64,000 nt of DNA. Source: Eumeta japonica. Lineage: Eukaryota > Arthropoda > Insecta > Lepidoptera > Psychidae. The notes beneath the pieces are model-generated. The model did not search any database and was not told the DNA's origin. It saw only the letters and a program-made list of their open reading frames with translations. The DNA lies in assembly GCA_005406025.1 (NCBI GenBank), contig BGZK01000020.1:1054001-1118000 (forward strand). The letters run 5' to 3'. Shown piece by piece: positions 11,450 through 22,739 of this stretch (position 1 is the first letter of the stretch; each line of letters begins with the position of its first letter). Both the position numbers and the translations under genes were made by a program.

Positions 11450-11929
11450 ATGGGCATAAGCGACTCGACTTACCGGGCTGTTTCGTTCATTAATGGTTTT
11501 GTATTTGTTTTGGCTATGCTTAATGAAATTAGAAAAGAATCTTTAAGTTTCTTGCTTGTGAACTGCCTTGAGGTAAAACTGAGTACGAGCGAACGAGCGA
11601 TACATTTTAAGTGTTATTTTGTAACCCATGAAATAAAGATATCTGAACTTGAAGAACTATATCTTAATTATCTTTATGGCTTAGCACAAAACGATGATTT
11701 TTTTAAACCCGATAGCATCAGGGTTCAATTTACGGATACATACATGGTCTTATATTCTTGGTCTAAAATTCTAAATGATTACATCCCGAGCTGTGTAATA
11801 GCAATGCTTTTGTTTTCCAGAAAAAAATCATTAAAATTCTTTACCGAATACCGAATTTTATTAATGTACAGTACTAATGAAATAATAATGAGACGGAAAT
11901 CTCCAGACTGCCTTACCTCGAAGACTTAA
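11450..11929 (+). CDS. Hypothetical 159-residue protein (doubtful)
   Basis: This is essentially the longest open frame in the window (a 160-codon minus-strand frame at 25320-25802 is the same size). I do not recognise it. It begins MGISDSTYRAVSF, has a hydrophobic stretch near residues 11-25 (AVSFINGFVFVLAML) and a second near residues 113-121 (CVIAMLLFS) followed by a basic segment RKKSLKF. There is no known motif. A TATAAAAGG box lies upstream at 11399 and an AATAAA lies about 200 bases after the stop (about 12126), so the layout of a small intronless gene is present. Against this, the A+T-rich composition makes 160 open codons only mildly unusual, position -3 of the start is not a purine, and TTTTGTTTTCCAG within the frame (ending 11820) could be a splice acceptor. 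Confidence 0.18.
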   Translation: MGISDSTYRAVSFINGFVFVLAMLNEIRKESLSFLLVNCLEVKLSTSERAIHFKCYFVTHEIKISELEELYLNYLYGLAQNDDFFKPDSIRVQFTDTYMVLYSWSKILNDYIPSCVIAMLLFSRKKSLKFFTEYRILLMYSTNEIIMRRKSPDCLTSKT

Positions 11930-12140
11930 TACTGTATAATTGAATTTTACAGTCTGGAGACTGTGTCTTTCACATGCATTGTCTGACATCTCCAAAAAAA
12001 AAATCCTCTAGCTAATCTATGACATCGACCTCGTTCCGGACGTTCGGTTACATCACACGTATTTCATAGAACTGAATCTTATGAATGAACTCGGATTAAA
12101 AATGTGGGTTCGTCGGAATCCGAACAAATAAACATCGGCG
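11930..12140. other. Non-coding stretch with AATAAA
   Basis: No gene. AATAAA near 12126 could serve as a polyadenylation signal for the frame at 11450, but the hexamer is frequent in DNA of this composition. Confidence 0.3.
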
Positions 12141-12146
12141 TTCCAG

Positions 12147-12440
12147 TTGCGGACTTTCATTCATGGAACGTCTCCACACCGCCGGCCGAGTGGCGTAACC
12201 AAAGACTTTTATTATAACGGCTGCTGCGAAGCTTATACAAAATCTCTCGATGAAACACGATACGTGATATCTTCCGAGGTCGTGGACCTCCGGGAGGGCA
12301 CCGCGATATGTCGGTTACGAGGACGTTTCGGAGGTTGACCGCGGGTTGGTCGTCCGTCTCATAAGTAGGCGCTTCAAGTGTCTCAAGTGTTCGCGTCTCG
12401 TCTGTGTCGGTCTCGCGCTTGCGAACGTCTGGACATTTGG
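12147..12440. other. GC-rich islet with paired TCAAGTG sites
   Basis: CpG-rich patch. A 63-codon frame (12147-12338, MRTFIHGTSPHRRPS) crosses it without a recognisable domain. Two TCAAGTG words in the same direction lie at 12374-12380 and 12383-12389, 9 bp apart. TCAAGTG is the known binding word of NK-2 class homeodomain proteins. A regulatory role is inference only. Confidence 0.3.
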
Positions 12441-13735
12441 TACTAGACGGAAATTTGTAATGATTTGAAAAATTCGTATTGCATGTGTATTTTTATGTCA
12501 TCCAAAAACATGATTCTGTTAAGTGTATTTGATAATTTTAGAATAGCTTCATTTTGTACCTATATGTATATAACGTAAGACTTTTTTTTACTACGCGATT
12601 TTGTGATCGTGCGTTTGCGTGCCAGTGTGAGCGTGTGTGTACGCGTGCATGTGCACGCGAGTCGCGCTAATGTGGGTGCATGTTTGCGTGACTTATAGGT
12701 GTTGTTTTAAGGTTCTATTTTTATGAAGTTTTCAACATCATCTTAGTCTAGGTTTTGTAAGAAATGGGTGACTAATTTTACGTTTAAATCTCGTCAATAA
12801 ATGATTAATCACTTTTTTCTAATCTTATTATATAAGCAAATTAGACCCAAGAATATATATATTTAAACTTTGTGAAAAGGTTAAAGAGATAGCTTGTAAG
12901 CGGCAAATGTTTTTCTTCCCGGAATAGGCTATTGCCGTTGCGGAAAACACGTTTAAGGAAAGCTTTCTGAAAAATGTAGATATTTATGTATTCTTTTAAT
13001 TTATTTTAAGACTGACCGTCAGGTCAAACAACAATTTTAGATTGTTTTTCATGAAATCTTCAGTTCAGAAACTATGATAATATTTTAAATAAACTATTCA
13101 ACAAAATTTATTATCATTTAACGAGACAGATTTGTAGCTTCCGTGTTTTTTTTTTGACGAGTTTTTCCTTGGCGTGTCACCTGTGTGACTGAATGCGTAC
13201 ACACAAAATAACTACAGTGAAGTAATATTAGTAGCAAATTTATTATCAGAATAACATAGTTTCATACCAGCTTCTTGTTACTGACACAGGAACGCGTCTT
13301 TTGTATACATCATTAAAAGAGTCTCAGATAAGCGCGAGGGAGGCTATCAGTTCACAAGCGTGCGATCCGTGTCGCGGTCTTCTGCGTATACTTGCGTACT
13401 ATGAAGTGTGTATCTACTAGGGGTATATAGATTGTACAGATCCATTTGTTTTTCATATTAAAAATTGCTCTGACCTTATAATGTATTAGATAGGATTTGG
13501 CCGTTTAAATTAAACGTAGCCAATAATGAGTGATTTTGCCCTTTTGCCCTTCATCTGTCGATTAAGAAAGATGAGTAGCTCGCTAAAAATACAGTTAACA
13601 AAATGGAATAGATCTTGACGGAATTTTCTAGATATCTTGGTAGTATTTGAATGTTTTTTAATGTTCGGTACCGAAAGAATGTAAACAGACCCTTTTGCCA
13701 AGCCTAGGCTATTCGTCTGTCCGTCTGTCCTACTT
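12441..13735. other. Non-coding stretch with GT/GC-rich patch
   Basis: At 12600-12700 an alternating GT/GC-rich patch (GTGAGCGTGTGTGTACGCGTG) resembles the microsatellite of family A, but the flanking family A sequence is not clear. At 13715-13730 TCGTCTGTCCGTCTGTCC is a fragment of the Lepidoptera-type repeat seen at 41920 (inverse of ACGGACGGACAGAC). Otherwise nothing recognised. Confidence 0.4.
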
Positions 13736-14050
13736 TTAAAACCTGTATTTGGGCTGCAGTAGGTAGCCGGTTAAAATATTGTTGATATAGGTATTATTCG
13801 TTATAATAGTTACAGTTATCGTATTAACCAAAATATGTGTTATTTTAAAATCTACCATAACAAATAAACACAAAGAGCAAATTGAAAACTTTAGGCGAAT
13901 CTCTATACAAGAAATGTAGATTTTTTTCAACTTTTTTTTTTGTAAAAACGGTATCACCAAAGCATTATACATTGCGTAACGATACTAGAAACTTTATAGT
14001 AAAGCAAAAAATAATGAAATCCAAATTGTAAAAAAACAATAAATAAAAAT
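13736..14050. other. AT-rich non-coding stretch
   Basis: Nothing recognised. Confidence 0.5.
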
Positions 14051-14051
14051 T

Positions 14052-14810
14052 GTGAGTCAAGCTAGTACTACGGCTCGCGAATTCGTAAGAAAACACAAAT
14101 ATATTGCGCTGTATCACGAAACCCTCACTCCACACGTCCGACTCGCACTTAACCGGAATAACGCTAGAACATTTGAGCCCGTTACGAAATCGTTCTTCTC
14201 GAATTGTTCTCATTCGCGGAAAAAGTCCGAAGAAAAAAAAAACAAAATGCTTTTCATTGGCCTCCTTGAGGCGTTTTCGAGAAAACGCAACAATTAGCGC
14301 TTCGCGTTACAACGACGGGCCGCATGCACCAAACATCGATAGATATCGAACACCGTAACCGTTTGTGTTTTCAGCTGAAGATGCCGAAACCTTTCGAAGC
14401 TGCTGAAACTCGAACTTGCCCGGTTCCTCACGCCGCTCGCAGTTACGACACGGACGGGCCGCTCTCGCCTGTTTTTTATATCTCTCGTGTCCGCGACGAT
14501 TGAGTTATACGGCGCGACTACAGCGGAGACATCCAACGGAAGTTGTAATATTAAGAATATATAAAAAGCACGATGCGTATAACCGCGTGGATGATATTTA
14601 TACTGCTATTAATAGGTATGTTGTCTTATTCTCGAACTCTTTGTTCAATTCTTCAACAGACACGCGGGATGCTGTCGTAAAGCGGATTGGGTTACGAATA
14701 TGTTTCTGTTCGAAGGTTCCTATTTCCGTCGGCCGTTCCCAATGTCGCTCCGGCTTCTCCCACTTCCCTTTCATCTTCACCCGTGAACGGATTTAGTAAA
14801 ATTCATTGTT
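14052..14810. other. Mixed-composition segment with overlapping short frames
   Basis: GC content is higher than in the flanks (peaks at 14425-14530 and 14700-14780). Several 60-126-codon frames overlap on both strands, the longest being 14416-14796 plus. None shows a domain, and overlap in many frames is what a CpG-rich region with few stops gives. It may be a regulatory element or untranslated exon. Confidence 0.3.
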
Positions 14811-16145
14811 TCCTTTTTATAAAAAAATATTTTCAAATGTTACTGAGCATAGCATCGACATTAAAAAATATGAAAGTATGCACATGTGACTTAGTTACTA
14901 TATTATCATTTGATATAAAAATACAACAGACCAATCGTTTTAATGTTCACAGTACATGCATTGTAACATTCCGCCCACGTTATTTGATAAAGCTTATCAA
15001 ATATTTTAATACAATGCCTTCGTATAATTTACCTTATCAATCTATAACTTTTTTATACTTAGATAGATTTAACTTCGCAAAAACAAAAACTTAATTATAT
15101 TAATATGAAAATATTAATGATAATTATAAATATTTTCATTTTTTATTTAAAAAATATGCTAATGAAAAATATACTTTGAATTAATTTTTAACATATTCAT
15201 TTCATTAAAATATACAGTCAGCTTCGTAAATCCTCACAAAGTGATGTTGTTATATAGTTTTTTAGTAGTAGTATAGTAACTTCGCTTGCAAGTAAACGAA
15301 TTGTCTCCATGTCACACTTATCCTTTCTTTCCAATACTGATTTTGTTAATATCTGTACGCTTGTCCATGAATACAACGATATGAAAGATAGCAATTATAG
15401 CTTAGGAAATTTTTGAATACACTCATTGTCCATTCTTGGAAAATAATACTCATGTGTAAATGTGCATGATGTTTCTGTCCAAGTTCTTTAACTTCTTCCT
15501 AATAAAAGTGATATATTTTTTTTTTAATTTGAATGATTATTGTCTTATTATTCGATTTTCAAAAATCGTGCTGTCAATGTCTTGAAAAGGCGGTATTACG
15601 AAAACCCATTTCAAAAAATAAGTTAATTCCGATTTTTTTCGATTTCGAGTTTGATTGTTACATCTTCATAACAAAATTGACGCGGATCATGTGATTGTAT
15701 TAAAAGTCAACGCCTTTTTAACATTTATTTCGTTTCAATTATTACAGTTATTATAATTACTTGTTAACACATAAGGCCATAAAAGGAAATGAATAACGTT
15801 GAAAATAAAAACAAAGAAACTCGACAGTGATATCTTTCAAAATCCTCTCATATAATTTTTATACAGAACACTCATTTACTCGATTTAGTTCATAGAAAGA
15901 TATATCCCCGAGTTCAAACTCCATGTTGTTCCGTCGTTTAAACAATCTCAAATAGAGTAAGAAACTCTTTTAGACAAATTAGTTTTAGATATACCTTCAA
16001 ATAAAATACAGCGTAAGCTCGATACCGGCTCAGAAATCCCATCATATACGTCCATACACTAGCCTACAAAAATTTTTAACCTTTTTCGAGCAGAAACGAT
16101 AAATGGTAATTTTTATTATTATTATTAATGCGAGGAATCGTCAAA
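14811..16145. other. AT-rich non-coding stretch
   Basis: No gene. The right end (about 15890-16110) may still be 3' sequence of the LINE relic that follows on the minus strand, but no protein match can be read. Confidence 0.5.
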
Positions 16146-16149
16146 ACTT

Positions 16150-16597
16150 GAACAAATTTCAATGCACATCCATAATATTCTCATAACTATATTGCCATAC
16201 AGCAGACAGAACGCCAACTTCCTTGAATTTATCACCGTGGGATGCTCGTGAGCTCAGATTATAAATTGCACTAACCGCTCTTTTCTGTAATACATAAATA
16301 GCTCCCGTGCGGATAGCGCTGTCCCACAGTGAAATGCGGTATAGTAGGTCAACACACTGTGAAAGTGACTCGAGTACACTGACTTTGAATATTTATATAA
16401 GACTTAATCTTGTGAACCGCGTAAGCGGCAGAATCAAGTTTGTCAAATAATTGAAGTATAATGTTACGTCGATCCCATTGATGTTTTGAATCGGAAGCGA
16501 TGTCCAAGTCCCTCGAAGCCATTGGAGTTTTTATTTTTTTTTCATTCACAAAATTGAGTTTAAGTAATGAAAATTTTACAAATTTATCAGCGTCCAA
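16150..16597 (-). pseudogene. Jockey/CR1-like LINE, C-terminal part of reverse transcriptase
   Basis: The intact 82-codon frame (16349-16597) reads DADKFVKFSLLKLNFVNEKK, then DIASDSKHQWDRR and LDSAAYAVHKIKSYI. The run 'KFVKFSL...NEK' followed by 'LD...QW' and 'SAAYAV.KI' is the thumb region of jockey/CR1-type LINE reverse transcriptases. Further along in another frame (about 16290-16150) come IRTGAIYVLQKRAVSAIYNL, DKFKEVGVLSAVWQYSYENI and MDVH, the usual C-terminal block (VLQKRAVRAIY, KFKE, YIYEN). There is at least one frameshift and several stops. The N-terminal endonuclease and the catalytic palm are absent: a 5'-truncated dead copy, as is usual for LINEs. Confidence 0.75.
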
Positions 16598-16599
16598 TC

Positions 16600-17825
16600 A
16601 CACTATCAGTTTGTTGTTATACGTGAGTAATGAAAAGGAGGAATGTGTTCATTTTATTATTATTATTATTTGTATAATTTAACATTCCTCTTTGTAGGTT
16701 AATATCATTTTGTAAACATCGATGAGGTTCTCATTTCATTCACGAGTTTTCCTCCGAAATATACACAAACTAACGGGTCGTAATCAGTTCTGTTTATTTT
16801 GTTTTTCTGTTCACGACGCCCGGTATTCGCTATTAAGCGCCATAACATGATATTCTATTGGGGTTTTGTAATATATTAAAAGAACATTCTTTCTCTTAAA
16901 CTTAGAAATTGCTAATCTTATTTTATCATTTCAAACGAACACCATATTTTCCGAACAAATTTTCTCTATAAATTAAGACTAATAATAATTTCTCTATAAA
17001 TTAGATTGTTTATTTTTTTTTTTTTTGTAATTTTAACGATTAGAAGAAGTCCAGTATAGCGATCGGATCAACATATTTTTTTTTTTGGCTTTTTAGCAAT
17101 TTTGTATCATATTTTCCCTACAAATTAATACTTTTTTTTTGGGTGTAGCAAAGCACTGTACCTATAGAGATCTGATAATATTTCGTCACATGATATAATA
17201 CAGTAAGCAGGGCAGACTCGCAAAATACGAGACAGCTTCGGTTGTTTTTGCATGAGTGCGCCCCAGGCGTCATCAGCTGGAAATGGAACCACCTAGGTTA
17301 AAAACATAAACGAACTTGTTCATGAATAATAAAAAACTGAAATTGCAAGTCTATGTATCGAAATGTAAAAATGAAGATTTACATCAGTGAAATGTAGGAT
17401 ATTTTGGAGTTGCCTCTATTGAAAAGCTTTTATTCTTTAATGGAAAAAAACATTATTATAAATTCCTCATTAAAAATACTGAATCGTGCTTTAAATAAGC
17501 TTTTTTTATTCAACATAAATTTACTATTTAATATTACTTGTAATGAAACTAGTAAAATAGAATTTTCTGTAGGTATATCTGAAGTTTTGTACGGTACATA
17601 AAAATAAATTCTGATTCAGATTCTTAGGATCATTAAAACTGAGTTTATTTAAAATAGCGTTATTTTAAGTTTTTAAGGGACGACTGACCAATAGTTACGT
17701 CACGGTTAAAATATTTAACACGATAAACCTTGACAGATAAAACGATTTAATTGTTAGAAAAAACACGCATCAATCCTTGACTGGGAGTGAATGTAATCAC
17801 ACTTAAAATACCATTATTAAAAATA
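16600..17825. other. AT-rich non-coding stretch
   Basis: Homopolymer T runs at 17010, 17075 and 17132. The word ACACCCAAAAAAAA and its complement appear at 17132-17145 and again near 57446, which hints at a shared short repeat. A 65-codon frame at 17404 has no domain. Confidence 0.45.
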
Positions 17826-17928
17826 ACGCTTGGAGATAAACCTTGAAGAGTTATGTCTTCACCGGCTCACGCCGAGCACTCGGCGCCCTAAGAATTCGGA
17901 GGGCTCGATGATACACTATATTTTTCAG

Positions 17929-18008
17929 CGATTGTGCAAGGGGCATTCCTCGACGGCGCGGCGGCGGGGCGGGCGGCGCGCGCGCACCCGGAAGCATGGG
18001 CCGCGCCC
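17929..18008 (+). other. Candidate 80 bp GC-rich exon
   Basis: The block is bounded by an acceptor-like ATATTTTTCAG (ending 17928) and a perfect donor GTAAGT (18009-18014). Between them the sequence is over 70% G+C and open in all three plus frames; the frame IVQGAFLDGAAAGRAARAHP is the most protein-like. It is an exon-sized GC island in an AT-rich region. No similarity is recognised and GC-rich DNA has few stops, so this may be non-coding. Confidence 0.3.
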
Positions 18009-18014
18009 GTAAGT

Positions 18015-18180
18015 TGCGACACGGATGCGGAGTCCGCCATACTGAAAAACTATCGGAAACGGCGGCAACAATTATACGGATTAGAGAAGGGAGGGAATCA
18101 GAATGTGATCCGGAACGTCTTTGACCACAGCTTAGGCTGGCGGCCATCTTTATTTAGATATATGAAGGGAATTAACTGAT
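18015..18180. other. GC-moderate flank of the 17.9 kb islet
   Basis: An open frame continues to 18179 (CDTDAESAILKNYRKRRQQL). GGCGGCCATCTTTA at 18140-18153 is the inverse of AAGATGGCCGCC, close to the YY1/Pleiohomeotic word. Function unknown. Confidence 0.25.
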
Positions 18181-20145
18181 TTCAGCCGGGCTACCGAGAT
18201 ATTTTTCGGCCAGTCGTTTGCTCATTTTCATAATGTAGTCTAGGCAAATAGTGGAAGTGTATATAAACTATTCGATGATCTGTAGAATACTCTTTAAAAT
18301 CATCATTACTTTTGAGACGTATTTAATCGTTTCGTATTTATATGAGGGGCATTTATCAATAAATGTTCTTGAGATGTTAACAAGCTGATACTTATAGAGA
18401 TGTAGGAGAAGTACTTATATTCGTGTAATCGAACTCAATACTGTATTGTAAACTGTTAACCAATAATTAACATAGTAGTAGTTGCTGGATTTGTTGTACC
18501 TTGCATTATTTTAAAACGATCATTTTGATCGAATAAGTGTTATATCGATATCAGAAAATAGTTATAACGAGTCGTCTACACAATGTGTTAAATAAAAACA
18601 TTTATTTTCCAGAGAAGAATTCTAATTTATTTACAAATAAAAAATTCAGAGAATGTAAAATGTTCTAATAATGGAAAGAGTTGTACAAACAAAAAGAGTC
18701 CAACAAGATTTTTTTAAATATGAAAATCCATAAGTGTAATAATGATTTTAAGGCGTTCAAAGTGCCAAAGTATACAAATTTATGATTTATAAGATAAAAT
18801 AGACTAGTGTGTATCGCACTCGCGTGGAGAGAGTTCCGTAGCTTAAAAAAATAACATTTGTCGCAGGCTAAAATCTTAATCCGACTCTTTCGCATAAATA
18901 AGCGATCATAGCAATACATTTTGTAGGCGTTTTCTCTTCATCAATGTTTTTCGATACCGCTGGGAATTTAAAAAGGTTAGAATTCGTTTATTTATGCTAA
19001 ACGTTCGTAAGTGGGCCACATAGTTCTGTACGTTTAGCGAATCGGTCAATTTATTTCGAACTTTAGTTTTGGAGAAATTTGGCTGTGGTAGACAGATAAA
19101 TAACAAGAAAGTAATCCTATAAATGTTTACACTATTGTTATTTTGTCACAATTCACAGAAAATTAAATATTTCAAATCAAACGATTGCATTTGTTTTTAA
19201 ACAAAATTGGAAATTTTTCATTTGGCCGAACGTCTTGTATCACCGAAACAGCTCGCGGTATGACTAACAGCCGTTCACGGCCGCAGAAAAACCTATTCAT
19301 ATGTCACACGTTTCGCAGCAGCTGTTGGCGAACACGTCGCGGCGCGTGCGCCCCGTTAGTGCGGCGAGAGAGCTCATAGACGCTTTCTCGTTCGTAAAAC
19401 CTACTATTCCGTGAGACATTGGTCTATGTCGTGTCAATGTTTTCATTCGCCTCGTTGCCGAATCGCCCTGACGACCGTCGTCGCCAGAGGCAGGTCGTGA
19501 ATTTTTGCGGTCTTGGGCTAATAATATTGGGGGCCTACTTATTATTCAACTGATTGTCATTTTGTCAAGTAACTATTTTCTATAGTGGTCGTTAAAAACT
19601 AAATTCCTTGCGGCGTCCCATAAAAAGCTTCTTATTGATAAGAAAATAATAAGATGTTTTTATTCAAAACAACACATGTTTCAAGACGATTTCAGTCGAA
19701 TTTTTGGTAAAATCGTGTTTTTTTTGTCTTATTTTTTTTTGGGAATATAGATACATAAACAAAAAAGAAAATGGTGAAAAATTGTTCAAATCATCAAACG
19801 ATACAGCATACGAGCATTTTTGATTTTATTAATGAGAAGTTAAAAAAAAACCTAACGCACAGACGACAAGGGACGATTTTCTATAGTCTCTAAATTAAAC
19901 AACTTTAAAGAATACACATTATTCACATTTTAATTTCCCGTGAAGTCTGTCGCGTAAAAGCTTACAATTCGATGCTTAAATTCTCTGAGGTATCGTCGAG
20001 TTTGGCCACTGCGTGGCTACTCGCAGCTATAGTTTACCAGAGCGCGTGTGCTTGCGATGAAATAAACATGACAAATCTCCACATAAATTGAAGTTTAACT
20101 CGTAAAGGCTTTTATTCGTTTGAAGACGTACATATAAAACCACAA
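18181..20145. other. Non-coding stretch with GC-rich patch at 19240-19500
   Basis: Mostly AT-rich without recognisable features. The patch at 19240-19500 is CpG-rich, contains CAGCAGCTGTTGG (an E-box) and is unlike the transposons here. It could be a cis-regulatory element. Confidence 0.35.
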
Positions 20146-20147
20146 CA

Positions 20148-20270
20148 GCGTGGGACGGCCTCCCACCAGTTGGAGTGGCGACCCGGCAGAGGTCGCGGGC
20201 CGTTCTCGATGGCCCGGAAGCGCGAGTCTTGGAGATCAATGGAAGTTTATGTCGCGACGAAATGGTAATT
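20148..20270 (+). pseudogene. LINE (RTE-like) C-terminal fragment
   Basis: The plus-strand reading begins GRPPTSWSGDPAEVAG. After a frameshift comes MARKRESWRSMEVYVATKW. This matches the usual end of insect RTE-like ORF2 proteins, whose pattern is GRPPTRWxDDxxxVAG..WM..AQDR..WR.LxEAYV. Only about 40 residues remain. It lies just before the tRNA-like head at 20363. Confidence 0.6.
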
Positions 20271-20362
20271 TGGTAATGGAATCCTGTGGATATGAAAAAT
20301 ATCGTACAGTTTATACGTGATTCATAAAAAATGCGAGTCGTTAACATATTAGAACGGTTGTG

Positions 20363-20430
20363 AGCGGTGGTGGCTCGGCGGTCAAGAGCGTCGACTCCGA
20401 ACCGAGAGGTCCTGGGGTTCGAACTTAATC
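20363..20430 (+). repeat. tRNA-Arg-like SINE head (RNA polymerase III boxes)
   Basis: A box TGGCTCGGCGG at 20371-20381 and B box GGTTCGAAC at 20416-20424 match the internal Pol III promoter consensus. The D arm can fold (GCTC...GAGC). The putative anticodon loop is CTCCGAA (anticodon CCG, Arg), but the anticodon stem is broken and there is no acceptor stem. It is therefore a tRNA-derived repeat head and not a working tRNA. Family A sequence starts directly downstream. Confidence 0.65.
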
Positions 20431-21290
20431 ACAAGCGAATTAATCGGCGAGTTTGGAAGCCACTTGCTTGTGCTCAGGACAGTGCGAAAATCGAAAAGTT
20501 ATTGCTTTTACCTCGTTTTAGAAAATCGAGTTTTCATCAAATCTTGACGTTTTGAGGTCCTAGAAAGCTCCTCTGGCAATTTTACGATCTCTCTGAATGT
20601 ATGTATGTATGTGTGTGTGTGTGTGTGTGTGTGTAGATGTATGTAAACCTCTTATAACTTTTGAACGGCTCGACCGTTTGGAACCACACTCTATCGTTAC
20701 AAAGAGTTTCATTAAACTCAGATTTTCTGAAAATTTGAACCGATTCGGATAAATAGATTCAAAGAAATTTTAAAAAAATAAGATTTTTTTTTGAATGTTG
20801 TTTTGGAATAACTTTTAAACGGCTTTAGCGATCGATTCCAAAAACTAATCAGCTCTTAACATTAAAAACCACGTCGATCGCCGCCAGTCCGGTCAAAATC
20901 GGTTGGTTTATTCGTGAGATATCGTGAACGAAAAAATCGCTAAAAGTGATTTTTACAAATTACTTTAAAATTTTATACCTAATTAAATGCATGTTTGAAT
21001 TCTTTTATACAACTTAAAAACCTCCATTGATTTTCGCTAGATCAGACAAAATCGATTGATTTGTTCAAGAAATATCAAAAACAAAAAATATAAAAAAATC
21101 TTTTAAAAAAATTCTAAAATTCTGTATCGAATCAAATTCGCACTCTCAAAATTTCTTACTCAAAAATCCGCGTCAAATTCTGTATATTTTAGAGTGTTTC
21201 GAACTCGAAAACAGAGGGAAGTTTCAGAGTTGGCCTACAGGGTTAATCGCTTTTCAAATTTTTTTTTTTTTATAATAAAAGCATTTAATT
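20431..21290 (+). repeat. Family A repeat, copy 2, with GT microsatellite
   Basis: Order: AAAATCGAGTTTTCATCAAATCTTGACG, GAGGTCCTAG, (GTAT)n(GT)n at about 20597-20634, GTAAACCTCTTATAACTTTTGAACGG, then three or four related blocks ending in 'CGTCGATCG..GTCAAAATCG..GAGATATCG', and a tail GTTTCAGAGTTGGCCTACAGGGTTAATCG with a T run at 21260. This is the most complete copy in the window. No coding capacity. Confidence 0.65.
20597..20634 (+). repeat. GTAT/GT microsatellite
   Basis: Four-base GTAT units passing into an uninterrupted GT dinucleotide run. It lies inside family A copy 2. Confidence 0.9.
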
Positions 21291-22550
21291 CGTTACTGCA
21301 TCGCGATTTATCTATACGAATAGCGCATACCACTGTACAGAGGAAATAGGTTTAAAGTTACCATGCGTACTCAAACTGGATTCGCCTAATAAAATATTTA
21401 CATTGGGATTGACATGTATATAAAACAATTGGTAATTGCATAGCGCTCGCTCGCGGATACACACTGCAGCAAAATAGGTAACCGAGAAAATATATCTAGG
21501 GAAAAAGATAGACCGAGAAGAAACTGTAAAATGCAATTGCAATATGAAAAACGAATGCTGAAATCGGTATTGTCAATTGCATAGAAAAACAATAGTTATT
21601 CTCTAGTATCCACAGAACTTTGGGTGAAAAAAGATTTTGAAGAATAGAGCCACGTACTTACTATTTTTATGTAGCATAATTAAAAAATCCTTTAATGTTT
21701 CCGCAATTTAAGAAATTTAAAATTGACCTTACTTTCGCTTTAAAAAATGTATTTAGTCAGCTTTGCTTGATTTTAATTTAAAATTGAAAAAAATATATAC
21801 GTTCTTGACAAATGAAAATGACAGTAACTATCGAAGTTATAGATAACCTTTTAATTTTAAACACGTAAAACTAATGCCTACGTGATAAATTTGAAGAATA
21901 ATAGCAATATTGAGCAGGCAATTTAAATAGATAAATAGCTTTTACATTCATTCTTTTTCATAGTTAAAACTCCTTATAATGTTAACGCTTTTTATGATGG
22001 ACAAGCACTGCTTCAGTAACCAAATAGGAAAAATATATGAAATTTATAATACATCTTTTACTTTAAAAAGCTAAGGGAAAATGGTATAAGAAGTTCACTG
22101 ATTTAAAAATTGATTTAATATGAAAAAATAATTGAAATAATTGTGATGGTAATCCCCTTCAGTGGCTATTGTGGGATACGCCAATATTGACCCGGGAAAT
22201 CAAATCGAACTTTTGAAGCTAGATTTTTTTTAATATTAGATTGCTTATTAATTAAACAAATTAATTTAAATAATTTTAAGCTGAAAATTTTCTTCGATTT
22301 CAAGAGAATACTAAGGCCTAACTGCATCTTTTTAAAGACACGAAGACATAATTATATAATAACAATTGAATTTCTTAGTCGGATAGATTTTATCTTTCAT
22401 CTAATAAGACTAAATCGTACGGTTTGTCTCTTACATCTATTCATTTTATTTCATATAATTTTCATTATATCAACAATATTTTCGACATTTTATTTCATAT
22501 AATGCGGGTAAAAGGAGAACGCATAGAATAAATACGTACATATTTCATTT
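21291..22550. other. AT-rich non-coding stretch
   Basis: Nothing recognised. Short frames near 21312-21592 (minus) have no domains. Confidence 0.5.
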
Positions 22551-22554
22551 TGGC

Positions 22555-22735
22555 TGATTTCATTGTCAATTTTGATTTCGATCAAGGCCCTGTTCTCAAT
22601 GTCAATTCTGGATCCACTCCACAGTTCGATCCCTGACCCACTGCCAATTCCGATACCCGCCCCGATGCCGATTTCAGTTCTCGCTAGAACATTGATGTCA
22701 GTAATGACAATTTCCATTATTAATGGCATTTAATC
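22555..22735 (+). repeat. Family C tract, copy 4
   Basis: Degenerate units such as GATCCCTGACCC, CCAATTCCGATACCCG and CCCCGATGCCGATTTC. The minus-strand frame over it (22490-22729) encodes a low-complexity IGIGAGIGIGSGSGIE run, the product of the repeat. Confidence 0.5.
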
Positions 22736-22739
22736 AATT

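Noticed and set aside
20363..20430. Functional tRNA-Arg gene
   Set aside because: Boxes A and B are good but the acceptor stem is missing and the anticodon stem does not pair.
22490..22729. Glycine/isoleucine-rich protein on the minus strand
   Set aside because: It is a translation of the family C tract.
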